From Tanypteryx hageni (lineage: Eukaryota; Arthropoda; Insecta; Odonata; Petaluridae): DNA of 64,000 nt. Location of the stretch: positions 132,719,547 to 132,783,546 of the forward strand of contig CM054116.1 in the NCBI GenBank assembly GCA_028673005.1, given 5' to 3'. The position numbers and the translations under genes were made by a program. Position 1 is the stretch's first letter. Every line of letters starts with the position of its first letter. Under the pieces are notes generated by a model that ran no database searches, was not told the origin of the DNA, and saw only the letters and a list, made by a program, of their open reading frames with translations. Of the stretch, positions 1-10,345 are shown in pieces.

Positions 1-2290
1 GAGCAAAAGCTTATGCAGGCTCCCGGTTTGGCAGCAATGTAACGTGTATTTCTCTCTCTCTCTCTGTGCAGTAATGTTGACTCACCTGCCTTCATTGTGC
101 TGTAAACTATATTAGGGGGATACTAATGTTTAGGCACTTTCAGATTTGCTGGAGACACGACGTTATTATGTGTTTAGGACCTTGTGCATAACAGCCTAGA
201 TAAATCGAAAACCTCATAAATGTCAAATAATGCAGCTGCTATAAAATTACATAGAAGTGTAAACAAATATTTAAGGTATATGTATTTCTGATTGTGCTAC
301 AAAATACAAGCATCACTCCCTTATCAAATAGATCTTCAGCTGACAGGTCTGTAATTGTGGAAGTGTTGATGCATTGAAGCATTTTTGTTCCGAATCTCCC
401 AGCAGAACAGGAAAAATTATTTCTCATCAATTAATAGAAAATATTGCTTGATGAGATAAAAGGATGGAATAAATCATTTTAATGGGTGGTGACACACTTC
501 CAAAATTTATTATCTCTTTATCCATTCATTTCAGTGAACTGTTTTCTCAGGATGCCAACAAAAGACAAGATATTAACTTAACTGTAAAAGTGAATGCCAT
601 AGCTATTTACAAGCCCTCATTATTCTACAGTAGAACAGTTTGAATGAGTAACGTTCCTTAATTTCCAGAGCAGATCTCTGATAAATGGATAAAAATGATG
701 CTATCTAATAGTCAAGTAGTGGACTTGAAATTTCTTAATTATGAATGAAATGTGTATGTGTATTTTTGGATAATCAACCTCTTCTTGGATTATTATAGCC
801 ATAGCTCTTTCCACACTGAACACACTCACAGAGAAGGAGGGAATCCCAGTGAGGGCTCCTCAAACCACACAAACAGGAGGTCGGATGACCTTGGAAAAAG
901 TTCTACTTTCGCAGGATTCAGGCCTGCTGTGTTTTCTTTGGGGAACCATATTTCAAGTACTTTACTACTATTTTTTTTAAATGTTTATGTTATTTTGTAA
1001 TAGCTTTTTGTCTTTGAATTAATAAATAATAATAAATCTTTTATTGCAGGTTCAGAATGTCTCAATTAATTTTATAACAAAAACTTCATTGTTGAGGAGC
1101 AACAGCTAAGATATCATGATGAATTCTGCTAAAATAGAAGGGTTAAGAAGTAATCCATCACTGAAATATTACACATTCAGGATGTACAGGGATGCTTGAG
1201 CTCCAGGGAATCAACTTTTGAGAACCTGCTCTAAATATGATTTCAAAGAATCTCCAAGCAGCCCAAGTGTTAGTGCTGCTGCGATGCTTGAACAAGTTTT
1301 GCTTATTTTACTTATATCTTTGTGTTGAAAACTTAAAATTATGTTTTTGGTAGCATGCAGTGCAGTCATTACCTAAGTTCTAGCCACCTGTGGTTCAGAA
1401 ACATCTATTGTGAAACGCCTCCATACTTAAGCTTACCTGGTCAGAGAGGTGGATTATATTTAATGTGACTGAAAGGCAGTGAAATGCCCTCATACTGAAA
1501 AAATAAATAAATAAATAAAATATCCAATACCCTGTCTTTTATTCAATTTTACTGTTTCTTGAATGCTGATATTTGCTTTACCTACTTCAAATTAAGATTT
1601 AAATAGAATCAAGGAATTTGTAGCTTTTAACTATAGTTAACAATCTGTATACATTATTTATCTTACGAAATGATTAAAAACTGGTTATGCAGGAGCATTT
1701 CGTCTTTTTAATATATATATATATATATAATTGTTTTTAGCATTCAGTGGTTTTTTAATGTTCGGTTTTACAATGCTTTTCAGATCTGAATAATTTGGAT
1801 ATTGTAACAGTGTTGCCTTTCCAAATCTTAAAATATTTTTAGAATCGGAAAGATAAATCTGTAGAATTGTCTGTTAAAGGAATATTTATGCTCAAAATTC
1901 CATTTTATATATGTAAATTTAGGAAAAACTAAACACAGTTATTTTACTCGCTTATCTAAAGAAATAAATCAGTTTTTTATGTTAATAATTATTTATTAAT
2001 GGAAAAAGAAATACCTCTGTTACGAATATTTCATGCAACTAGGTATGGCAATAAAACTAAATGGCTTAACCCTAAATGAAAAATATGTAGTAAATCGATA
2101 AAATATTTTTATGATGAAAAAAGGTAAATGAAAAATTTAATTTCCTCTAATCTACTACAACGTGATTTAGGACTAAATTTAACAATTATATTTCTCTCCT
2201 GCCTTGATCGCTCTCTTTAACAGTGTCTTTCTTGCATTAAAATTATAACGATATGCATTCTTTATGAATTGTTTTGTTAATATTAAACCT
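1..2290. other. Intergenic AT-rich stretch, unit A
   Basis: No recognised gene. It holds an open frame at 752-1000 that is the tail of a longer frame open in unit C (48871-49155). A pyrimidine tract with CAG is at about 60-71, an (AAAT)n tract at 1498-1520 and a (TA)n tract near 1711-1730. The matching stretches are 25328-27615 and 48196-50550. Confidence 0.5.
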
Positions 2291-2296
2291 GCATTA

Positions 2297-2860
2297 AAGG
2301 TGCATTACTAAGACATAACTAAGAGTAAAGTGTTTACAATAGTCGCAGGTAGGTGTTGTAGTGATGGCAACAAAAAAATAGTTTTTTAAATATCTCAAAC
2401 AAAACAATATATGGAAAATGTTTCAAACATAGGTTATAGAAAATGAAATTTCCTACAACTTTTATTCCAATACATTTTTACATTCATCAAATATTAAAGC
2501 AAATATTTCAAAAAAAAATCTGATGTGGCCACCACATTACTTTCTCCATGAATAATATTTCTGAAAATTCCAAACAAGTTAAATGATAATGAATTTTTTA
2601 AGGAACTGCAAGAAATTTTAAAGGCTTTACAAAGAACACAAATAGATTGATACCATAGCCTTCTGATACTGGATATAGCCAGGAATCACCAACAATTAAG
2701 AAAATTAAAAGGAGCGTTATTAAGACGTAACTAGCATCAATTGTTAACTATAGTCGCCGGTAGGTGACGTGGTTGTGGCAGCTAAAAAATGTGGTTTTTA
2801 AAAATGATTCGAACAAATGTTGTAGAATATTCAATTTCCTGCAACATTTATAGACCCACA
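2297..2860. repeat. Diverged direct repeat pair, unit A
   Basis: The segment at about 2297-2480 (GGTGCATTACTAAGAC... AGTCGCAGGTAGGTG) is repeated in diverged form at about 2710-2860 (GGAGCGTTATTAAGAC... AGTCGCCGGTAGGTG), same orientation. Both continue into A-rich tracts and a TTTCCTxCAACxTTTAT end. They are probably two copies of an old interspersed element. The same pair is at about 27618-28180 and 50554-51115. Confidence 0.5.
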
Positions 2861-3027
2861 CATATACCTATAGATATAAAATTTACAAAAATATGACAGT
2901 TTATATTTATCAAAGCTTTCACTTTCTTAAATACCTAATACAACTAAGCATTTAATTTTGAATTCACATACACATAACATTTAAAAGATGAAAGTAATCA
3001 ATTAAAATCATTTTTGGCATTTATAAT

Positions 3028-4059
3028 CAGCGGCGAAATTCTGCCTAGGCAAACTAGGCAGCTGCCTAGGGCCCCGACCAAGGGCCAAAATGGTACACAT
3101 TGAGGACACAGGACAGGGAAAATAATATGTCAATTTTTCCAAACGAAATAGAAAATAATTGGCCATAGTAAATTTTTTGACAAGTCAAGTGGCAACACTA
3201 TGTTTGTGTTCTTTTTTTGTTTTGCATCGCACCTGACTTCATTCTATAACTTGTCACTACTTGTCAGTTCGTGTTGAAAGTGTGTGCTAGAAAGTTGTAT
3301 CAATTTCAATTTTGCGGCTCAAAGGTTTTATCTCCCACGCGAATATGCTGAGGTTAGTTAAGGTTACGATACAAGTAATGTTGGAAATGGAAGCTAAAGA
3401 ATGTGATATAATTTTCTAGTGTATAGTGTCTTAAGATTTTATAGAATAATCCTGTAAGATAGAACATTCCGGAAATGATTAGTGAATGGTAGTACAGGAA
3501 CATTCTCGAAGGTTCTAGATATTTCGATATTGTATGAGGGAAAAGGGTTATCATCACTGGTGCTATACAAGTACATCCTGGAAAAAGGCTTTTTGGACAT
3601 TTATCCAAACGTGGGAATAGCGCCCCGGATGCAGTTGTGTACACCAGGGAAAAACTGTTCGGCAGAACGGTCGTTTTCAGCGCTAAAGACAGTAATGAAT
3701 TATTTACGATCTACCACAGAAGAGAACAGGCTTAATTTACTCTCTGTGCTGTACATAGAGTCAGAAATAACGCAGTCTGTGGACTACAGTGAGGTCATCC
3801 GTTCCTTTGCAGAGAAGAAAGTTCATCGCGTGGCAATGTAATCTTGTAATTATATGAAAATGTAAAAATTATAATTTGTAAAAAAGTATAGTTGGTACTT
3901 GTCTATTTCATTTCTAACTCTGCTTGTCTATTTTCTAAAGTCAAAGTACATTAAATAAATAAAAAATAAAAGTAAAGTTTGTTTTTTGCTAAATTACCAA
4001 AAAGGGGGACCCGACTGTGTTAACTGCCTAGGGAACCTGGGTCTCTATGTCCGGGCCTG
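3028..4059 (+). mobile_element. hAT-superfamily element with 8-bp TSD, unit A
   Basis: The element starts CAGCGGCG and ends CCGGGCCTG, so its two ends are an imperfect inverted repeat of the CAG...CTG type. Both subterminal regions carry a CCTAGGCAG block. Flanks are TTTATAAT (3020-3027) and CTTATAAT (4060-4067), an 8-bp target duplication with one mismatch, as expected for hAT. At 1032 bp it holds only the C-terminal part of a transposase and is non-autonomous. Confidence 0.85.
3482..3841 (+). pseudogene. hAT transposase C-terminal (dimerisation) fragment, unit A
   Basis: A 119-codon frame whose second half (CSAERSFSALKTVMNYLRST, then EENRLNLL) is the hAT C-terminal dimerisation domain found in transposases and ZMYM/P52rIPK-like proteins. 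The BED finger and the catalytic core are missing, so it cannot be an active transposase alone. The frame is open in all three units. Unit A differs by Thr for Arg in the EITQSVD stretch. Confidence 0.8.
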
Positions 4060-4605
4060 CTTATAATATACCTAATCATGCTTATATTTCAAAGTCAAAC
4101 ATAAACCTTAATTATCCTTTTATATTCTTGGAGAGATCTGAACAAATCAATTGTAGCCTAGCCTCCCCATACTTGTAATAGGTGATTTAAAAGTGTAATT
4201 ATTTGTGTAATAACCTAGATGACATGGAACAAAAGAGCTTATTGAGTGAGCAGGGATTCTTAAATTTATAAGCGACAATAAATTAGGGCAATCAAACATA
4301 TTATTAATTATTTTGTATAAAAACTTAGGTCTGTGTGGTTAAATTGAGATGAGCTAGTATATCATTATAGGAAATATTGACCAGTGAAATTTCCATTTTA
4401 AATGGCAATCGATCTCAGAAATTTCTGCTGGACTCGTTCCAACATGTGGGAGTCTATTTCATAATATGGGCTCCAAATGACTGAACAATACTCTAGCAGC
4501 CTGCGGACAAGAGAAGTATACACAGCAGTGACAGCAAATAAATTAGTAAAATCAGCTGTATTCCTGCATATAAATCCAAGAGATTCCATTGCTGCATTTG
4601 AAATA

Positions 4606-6600
4606 CAGTAGAAGCCCTCATAACTGACCTTCGCTTAACCGAATCGCCGGATTAACACATTTTATGCCCCTAGGTCTGAAAACTGAAATCCACAGTTGAG
4701 TGTGACATTTTACATAAAAACGACTAGTTAAAAACAGTTTAAACCATTCCTTTCATTACGCATCAATCTCACGAGTTGTCCCTTGTGCTAAAACGATTCT
4801 TATTACATAGTAATCCAATCTAGTATGCATCTTCTGTCAGTTGTCCACAGAGTCTGCTGTGGTCTGCTGTCAGTTGTCCCACATACTAGTTCATTGTTAT
4901 TTTAGCTATGATATTTAATCAATACTAAATTATATATATATATTATATATTCATATTTATTTATAGTATATGGGTGAGATAAGAAAGAGAGTGGTTGTTT
5001 CCATGAAAACTAAGCTTTATGCTCTGGAAAGAATTGATAGGGGTGAGTCAGTAAGACAAATTTCTGTGGAGTATGGTGTTGGAGAGACAACTGCAAAAGA
5101 CTGGAAAAAATCGCATGAATCTAGAAGGATTTTGCAGTCAGATTGCATCACAACTGTCTTCCCATTCAGCATTAAGGAAACCAAAATTGGAAATTTTAGT
5201 AGATGCATTATGGCTTTGGTTTATGCAAGAAAGACATCATGGAATTTCAATCAGTGGTACCCAAGGAAAATTACCTAACCCTAAATCAAAAAATTGGTGG
5301 TGCGCAGAAATTTACTGCAAGTAATGGATGGCTTGGACATTGGAAAAAAACGTCATGGTATCCATGTATTAATCATCACTGGAGAGAAGTTATCATCTGA
5401 TCAGCATGCTGCTCAAAAATTTCTGCAGGATTTAAGAGAGCTTATCGACCAAGATAAATCAGTTGGAGGACAACTCTGCAATATAGACGAAACAGGTCTA
5501 AATTACAAAATGTTACCAACAAAAACGATGGCAAAAAAGGATGAGCCTGCAGCATCAGGATACAAATAATCCAAAGAAAGACTCATGTAGCTGCCTGCAG
5601 CAATGCAGCTGGAACTCACAAATTGCCGCATTTATTGTTGGTAAATCAAAAAATCCCAGAGCTTTTAAAAGTATAAATCGTTTGTCTTTACCAGTTTACT
5701 ACCGATCACAAAAATCAGGCTGAATTGATTCTGCATTATTCAGAGAATGGTTTTTCATGAGTTTGTATCTTCTGAAAAAAACACTTGAAAAAACTGAACT
5801 TACCTGGAAAGGCCATTGTCATTCTGGATAATGCTCCTTCACATCCCAATTGCAAGGAACTTAAAGATAGGGACATAACGGTCATATTTCTACCAGCGGA
5901 TGTAACATCCTTAATTCAGCCTATGGATCAAGGGGTTTTAGAAACCTTAAAAAGAAGACACAGGCAAAAATTTTTGAGTTCAGTTTTGAAAGAAATAGAA
6001 GATAAAAATATAGATCATCAAAGATGTTGATGTCTTTTGATGATAAAAATTCTGAACTGGAAGAAGGAAATGAATTAAGACTATTAATGGTTGCAAGGCA
6101 AATTGAAGTTTCTGAAGATTTACAGCAAGAAGACATAAAGCAATGGATCCAAGGTGACTATTTGTTGGAGAAAGAAATTTTGGAGGATGCAGAAATCATA
6201 CAGGCCATGATGGAAACAGAAGGATCAAAGTTTGAAGAGGAAGGAGAATTAAATACAGAGCCAAAAACACCTCATGCAGCAGCCAAAGATGCCCTAGATG
6301 TAGTTTTGCATTACATTGAACTAGAGTCTGATTCAACTGTTAACAAAGTGATGCTTATAAAAAAAATGGAGGGACTATGCAGTTAAACAGCACGTTACTT
6401 CATCTAAACAACTGAAAATTTTTTATTTTTCTTAAAATACAGACTGTGTATATGTACTTTTCTATTGGAAAATTTTTGATTTTTAAAATAAATGACTTAC
6501 TTATAACATAACATTTGTATCTGTATTGTCTTAATATATTTCATGTATGTTAAAATAAATGCGTCCTTCCTCCACATTTGCAAGGTAACTGAAAACGCCC
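4606..6600 (+). mobile_element. Tigger/pogo transposon remnant, unit A
   Basis: The left end CAGTAGAAGCCCTCATAACT follows a TA at 4604-4605, fitting pogo/Tigger insertion at TA. A matching inverted end is not found on the right, so that border (about 6600) is approximate. The element lies inside the minus-strand LINE and carries a broken transposase. Confidence 0.72.
4970..6386 (+). pseudogene. Tigger (DDE_1) transposase pseudogene, unit A
   Basis: The pieces in order, in changing frames, are: a CENP-B-type helix-turn-helix (RGESVRQISVEYGVGETT), HHGISISG, the second DNA-binding part (KFTASNGWLGHWKK then RHGI), the first catalytic Asp (CNIDETGLNYK), the second (VILDNAPSHP), the third (IQPMDQG), and an acidic C-terminal tail. 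So the DDD triad is recognisable, but at least four frameshifts break the gene. Unit A has an extra 5-bp deletion near 5255 compared with B and C. Confidence 0.8.
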
Positions 6601-7807
6601 TGCCCTCTGAGTTTACATAATTCCTACATGGGTGCAGCACTAAACAGACAATGGAAAGTTACACAGCCACTTTACCATGCCTTTCCCTAATTACTATTGG
6701 TCTTTACAAATGATTTAGTATCTGCTTCATGGACAGGAATCATGAAATTATCCTTCCAAACATCTGGAAATGGCCATTCTTAAGTGACTTATTAAAAAAT
6801 ATAGTAAGCGTATAAGTTAAATAGTTAGAGCAGTGCTTCAGCAAGAGAGGAGGCCCAGCGCTCGTATTTACATCAAGCATACTAAAGGCATTAAGAACAC
6901 TTATTTGAAGAACACCACAAGAGTGTAGATCAACTGTACGAGAATACTGGTATTGTGGTATTATGTTACTCGGAGTAGGATATACACTGGAATGATGTTC
7001 ATCAAAGAGATTAGCAGATTCCTGAAATGAACATAATTCCACAATCTACTTATATTTAGATGGAAAGTAATCTTGAACAGAACTAATATAAGAGAGATAA
7101 CAGACTCTTGACAATGACTTTCATTTAGCATGAAGAGATGCAAAAGAATTGCAATCTACACCAGATCTATTTATTTTAAGCTTCTTTTGAGTTATTTTCT
7201 TGTCATATATTAATGAAATTATTTCTTTACTAAACCAGTTGGGAAAGTGGGATGATCCACTCTTGTGTAAAATTTCAGGAACATACAGATTATTGGTGTT
7301 ATTTACAATATCATAAAAATAACAAACAGCATCATCTAATTGTAATTCAGTCAATATAAACCAATCTATAGAGATAAAGTAATCTATCATTGCGGAATAG
7401 TTTCCTTTCCTAAAGTTGAAAGTTTCAAAATTAATATCTACATGTGGGGATACACCTACATGAAGTTCACACATAAGAGGAGGATGACAGGCATTACAAG
7501 GCAAAAGTCACATCAACATCCTGCACACTGTTCAATGAGCACTTTGTAATATCTGTTAAACACAAATCCAGAATCTCGCCATATTGTTTAAGAACTAAGT
7601 TTTTTGTACAAAATTCGGATAGTGGCAGTGAGGTAAACTTCAGGAAAGAATGTTAACCAATTAATATAAGGCAAATTGAATCGGCAAACATAAGCGAATG
7701 GGCGTCTGAACACAAATATGCAAGACGCTTTTTTCTACACGACTTTTTTGGTATATGCTTTGGTCAGATTTGGGAGGAATGTAAACACATCATTAATTAG
7801 TTTAAGA

Positions 7808-8250
7808 GACAGACAGACAGACAGACAAACGACTTTATTAGGGCGAAATTGAGACTATGCTGTCCCTTATTACATTTAACCCTTTCGTCATATAAGTAAT
7901 TACAATATTTACAAAATAAGCGAAATTAATTACATACAGATTTCAACAAAATACATATTAATTACGAGTTAATATATTTGTTAGTAGATAACAGAGCATT
8001 ACCAAAGAATGCTAGTTTTGTGGGTCATAAAAATCTGTGTATCAGTTATGTATTAACACAGAAGAAAATCCCACTGCGGAAAACACCGCTGAAATACGCA
8101 TGTCCGTTAATTTAGTCCGCAAACCGCGGACATTCTGGTAGTATGCGGTAATGTTAGTTACGAATTTTTTAAATGTTTGTCTATCACTATTTTGGGAACA
8201 AAGGAGTAATCTCCGCTCTTCATAACATTTTTATGATGATAACAGTTTAT
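7808..8250 (-). mobile_element. LINE 3' tail with (GACA)n end, unit A
   Basis: On the minus strand this reads as AT-rich 3' UTR with GGGACAGCATAGTCTC, CCTAATAAAGTCG (a polyadenylation-like AATAAA) and then a TCTG tetranucleotide tract. Short tandem tails of this kind end several LINE families. No coding part is left. The upstream limit is approximate. Confidence 0.45.
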
Positions 8251-9150
8251 TGATTTTAGTAGGATTGTCGATGTAATTATTTAATTTTGAGGCATGATCT
8301 ATTCCAGCCGATATTTTAAGCATGTAAACAATTTAAAAAATCGTTTCACTGTATATATGAAAATAGTTTTTAACTTGAACGAGAATTTCTAAATTTATTT
8401 AAGTTCCTTTAAAAATGAAACCAAAAGGAATGTATGATTTTATAAATAAATTTAAAGTTATTTTGATTTATACAATATCAACAAAATAAACATTAAAGAA
8501 AGACTCTAGAGTTAAAAATTCTAGATATCGTACAAGGAGACGCTACTCACTGTAACTCACAGATTCGGTTCATCTTCTACCAGTGGAGAGTGTTGTTCAA
8601 TATCTATAAGAATACCTTTTCGGAATTTCGAACCAATGGCTTTAACTTTAAGAGAAATAATTAATTGAAAAGTGCAAAAAAATGGACGGATTTTCTGAAA
8701 TGCTTGTAACTTCGCTATCCCCGGAGTCTCTGTGCTAGAGATAACGCTTAACATAAGTCTCGCGTCCCGTTCTTTTGGCATTCGAGACTCCCGCTTGCCG
8801 AATTTTTTTCTCCTGCAAAATGTCCTCTTTCCTACAGGTTTTTACAACCCAATCTTCAGAAAGTAATTGTACACGGCTAATTTTTTTACGCGAGGGAATT
8901 ACTTTTAATTAATTAATAATTATCGCTTAATTATATCTGGTAATTAAGATTAAGCATATTATTTTTGTAAGCCATTAGCAGCATTGTCATTTAAAAACAA
9001 TAAAAAAATTGTCGGAGTAATTTCAACTTAAAAAGAATAATATTACCTTTATGAATCACTGCGTCACTCATTAAGGAAACTCCTCCCGTAGTGGAGTGTG
9101 TTTAACAATAAGGCAATAACACATCAAACAGTCACTTGATTTAAACTCTC
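8251..9150. other. Intergenic stretch without recognised gene, unit A
   Basis: It is AT-rich and holds a minus-strand open frame of 74 codons (8781-8557) with no recognisable domain, which looks like part of an old repeat. Unit C has lost about 55 bp here (near 56955), which opens a different start. Matching stretches are 33576-34476 and 56471-57316. Confidence 0.4.
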
Positions 9151-9224
9151 ATACGAGACCGTTTCATTGTGTCAAATACTGGAAAAATCTTCGGTACTTG
9201 TCCTGTGAGATAATTCCCTTCCTT

Positions 9225-9412
9225 CCTTCATAATTCGCACATTATACAGAGGAACCGAAAAGCTGTCACACATTCGGTGGAAACCTTTTTCTACTTGGGC
9301 CGAGCTCCCAAGGATAGTTTTCGTTGCGAAAATTGAAGTCCCGGGTTTGATTCCGGGAACTATCCTTCCAATTTGATTTACATGGGAAATCTGAAACCGT
9401 TCTCTGAGAGAA
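9225..9412 (+). mobile_element. tRNA-like SINE, plus orientation, unit A
   Basis: It contains GGGCCGAGCTCCCAAGG, then GGGTTTGATTCC (9343-9354), close to a tRNA box B, and ends with a TCCAATTTGATTTACATGGG stretch. The same arrangement occurs in reverse at 15500-15660, so this is a dispersed family. It is not a tRNA gene, since no cloverleaf forms around box B. Confidence 0.55.
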
Positions 9413-10260
9413 GGAATGGAAATTCTAATTTTTATCATAGAACGCTGCTTATCTATCGTATTTCTTCGAATTTCGCGTAAATACTGCCGTTTTTATCACT
9501 CATTACGAGAGTGTAGCCATATGAACAACTATTGATGGACTCGGATTCGGTATAGTCTAATAAATACAGGTATTGTTTCTGTCGAACGAAAATACGCGTG
9601 TTCAATTTAATAACCCGTTCGAATGTATTTGTCATATTTTATAACGCTCAATTATGAAATTTGAGAACACAAGGAGCAACATATCTGCGGTGATTTTAAA
9701 GCTATTAGAGCCAATATAAGTAGGTATTAAATAAATGATTAAATGGAAAGCTCGCATCGTTAGTTCTGTTTGGGTCGTCTTATTATTATGTTATGCAGAG
9801 ACATACTTTTCCTTCCTGTTTGTTGTTGCCAACGAAAACAATCTTCGTAACCCATGAAGTAAACAAGATCTAATTGTAAGTAATAACTTTTATTTTCTTT
9901 ATCGCGCCTACTGAACATATTGATTGAAAGGAAATGGATTATTCAGGACGAAGAAGTGAACTAAAATACGTGTAGTTTCGTTACGTTTACCTACACTCAG
10001 CTTTTGTAAGTCAAAAGACATAAATAATTTACGACGAAGGAATGAGCGTGAGTGTAAAGATTAACGTACTTCATCTCAAGTGAGGTATGTATGAGTTAAA
10101 TAATAATTCAATTTTCGATTGTTCTATCGCAAATTCTGTATTTCTTTGGCATCGCTTCTGATATGTCCTTTAGCAGTGCTTAGAATTTAAATTTATCTTG
10201 TTTTCTAAATTGATTATGTCAAACAATGGAGGCTTATTTCTTGTGTCGTCTCTGTTGGCC
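9413..10260. other. Upstream region of gene copy 1
   Basis: No recognised gene or repeat. Short open frames on the minus strand (9635-9453) look incidental. It probably includes the promoter and the 5' UTR of the gene that starts at 10333. No clear TATA box or initiator could be assigned. Matching regions are 34739-35586 and 57579-58426. Confidence 0.4.
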
Positions 10261-10274
10261 GTTACCGTGGAAAC
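10261..10274 (+). promoter_or_regulatory. Candidate RFX X-box, gene copy 1
   Basis: GTTACCGTGGAAAC fits the X-box pattern RYYNYY-N2-RRNRAC bound by RFX factors, which drive many ciliary genes. It lies 59 bp before the predicted ATG, a usual distance for functional X-boxes. It is a short motif and chance occurrence is possible. Confidence 0.45.
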
Positions 10275-10332
10275 CACACGATTCAGAACTAGTTCATTCT
10301 TGTTGAAAAAACTAAAGAAGACGGAGCGGAAT

Positions 10333-10345
10333 ATGAGCGGGAGAG
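10333..10345 (+). CDS. Exon 1 (coding part), gene copy 1
   Basis: ATG AGC GGG AGA G is followed by the donor GTAATT, encoding Met-Ser-Gly-Arg plus one base of the next codon. That phase-1 end is exactly what the transmembrane exon needs at its acceptor. The sequence is identical in copies 2 and 3 (35659-35671, 58499-58511). The 5' UTR probably runs upstream through the X-box region, but the transcription start is not visible. Confidence 0.6.

Larger units (their letters stand above)
4190..7690 (-). pseudogene. Minus-strand LINE (jockey/CR1-like) interrupted by Tigger, unit A
   Basis: Reading the minus strand from 7690 down: the end of an endonuclease domain (GEILDLCLTD), a linker (FNFRKGNYSAMIDYF, then HFPNWFSKEI) at 7504-7121, and the start of a reverse transcriptase (FNKSLKNGHFQMFG) at 7042-6740. 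After the Tigger insertion, the RT C-terminal part follows (VYTSLVRRLLEYCSVIWSPY at 4589-4398), then DILAHLNL-like residues to about 4190. The core RT with the catalytic YADD box is missing. Stops and frameshifts make it dead. Confidence 0.75.

Noticed and set aside
534..660. Possible coding exon after TTTCAG reading ELFSQDANKRQDINL
   Set aside because: Suggestive, but no partner exon in phase, a stop follows soon, and unit C has a small insertion in it; too weak to annotate as a gene.
7808..7832. CRISPR-like short repeats (GACA)n
   Set aside because: It is a simple tetranucleotide tract without spacers, in a eukaryotic transposon tail.
9225..9412. A tRNA gene around the box B-like motif
   Set aside because: There is no acceptor stem or anticodon arm, and the same sequence recurs dispersed at 15500-15660, so it is a SINE.
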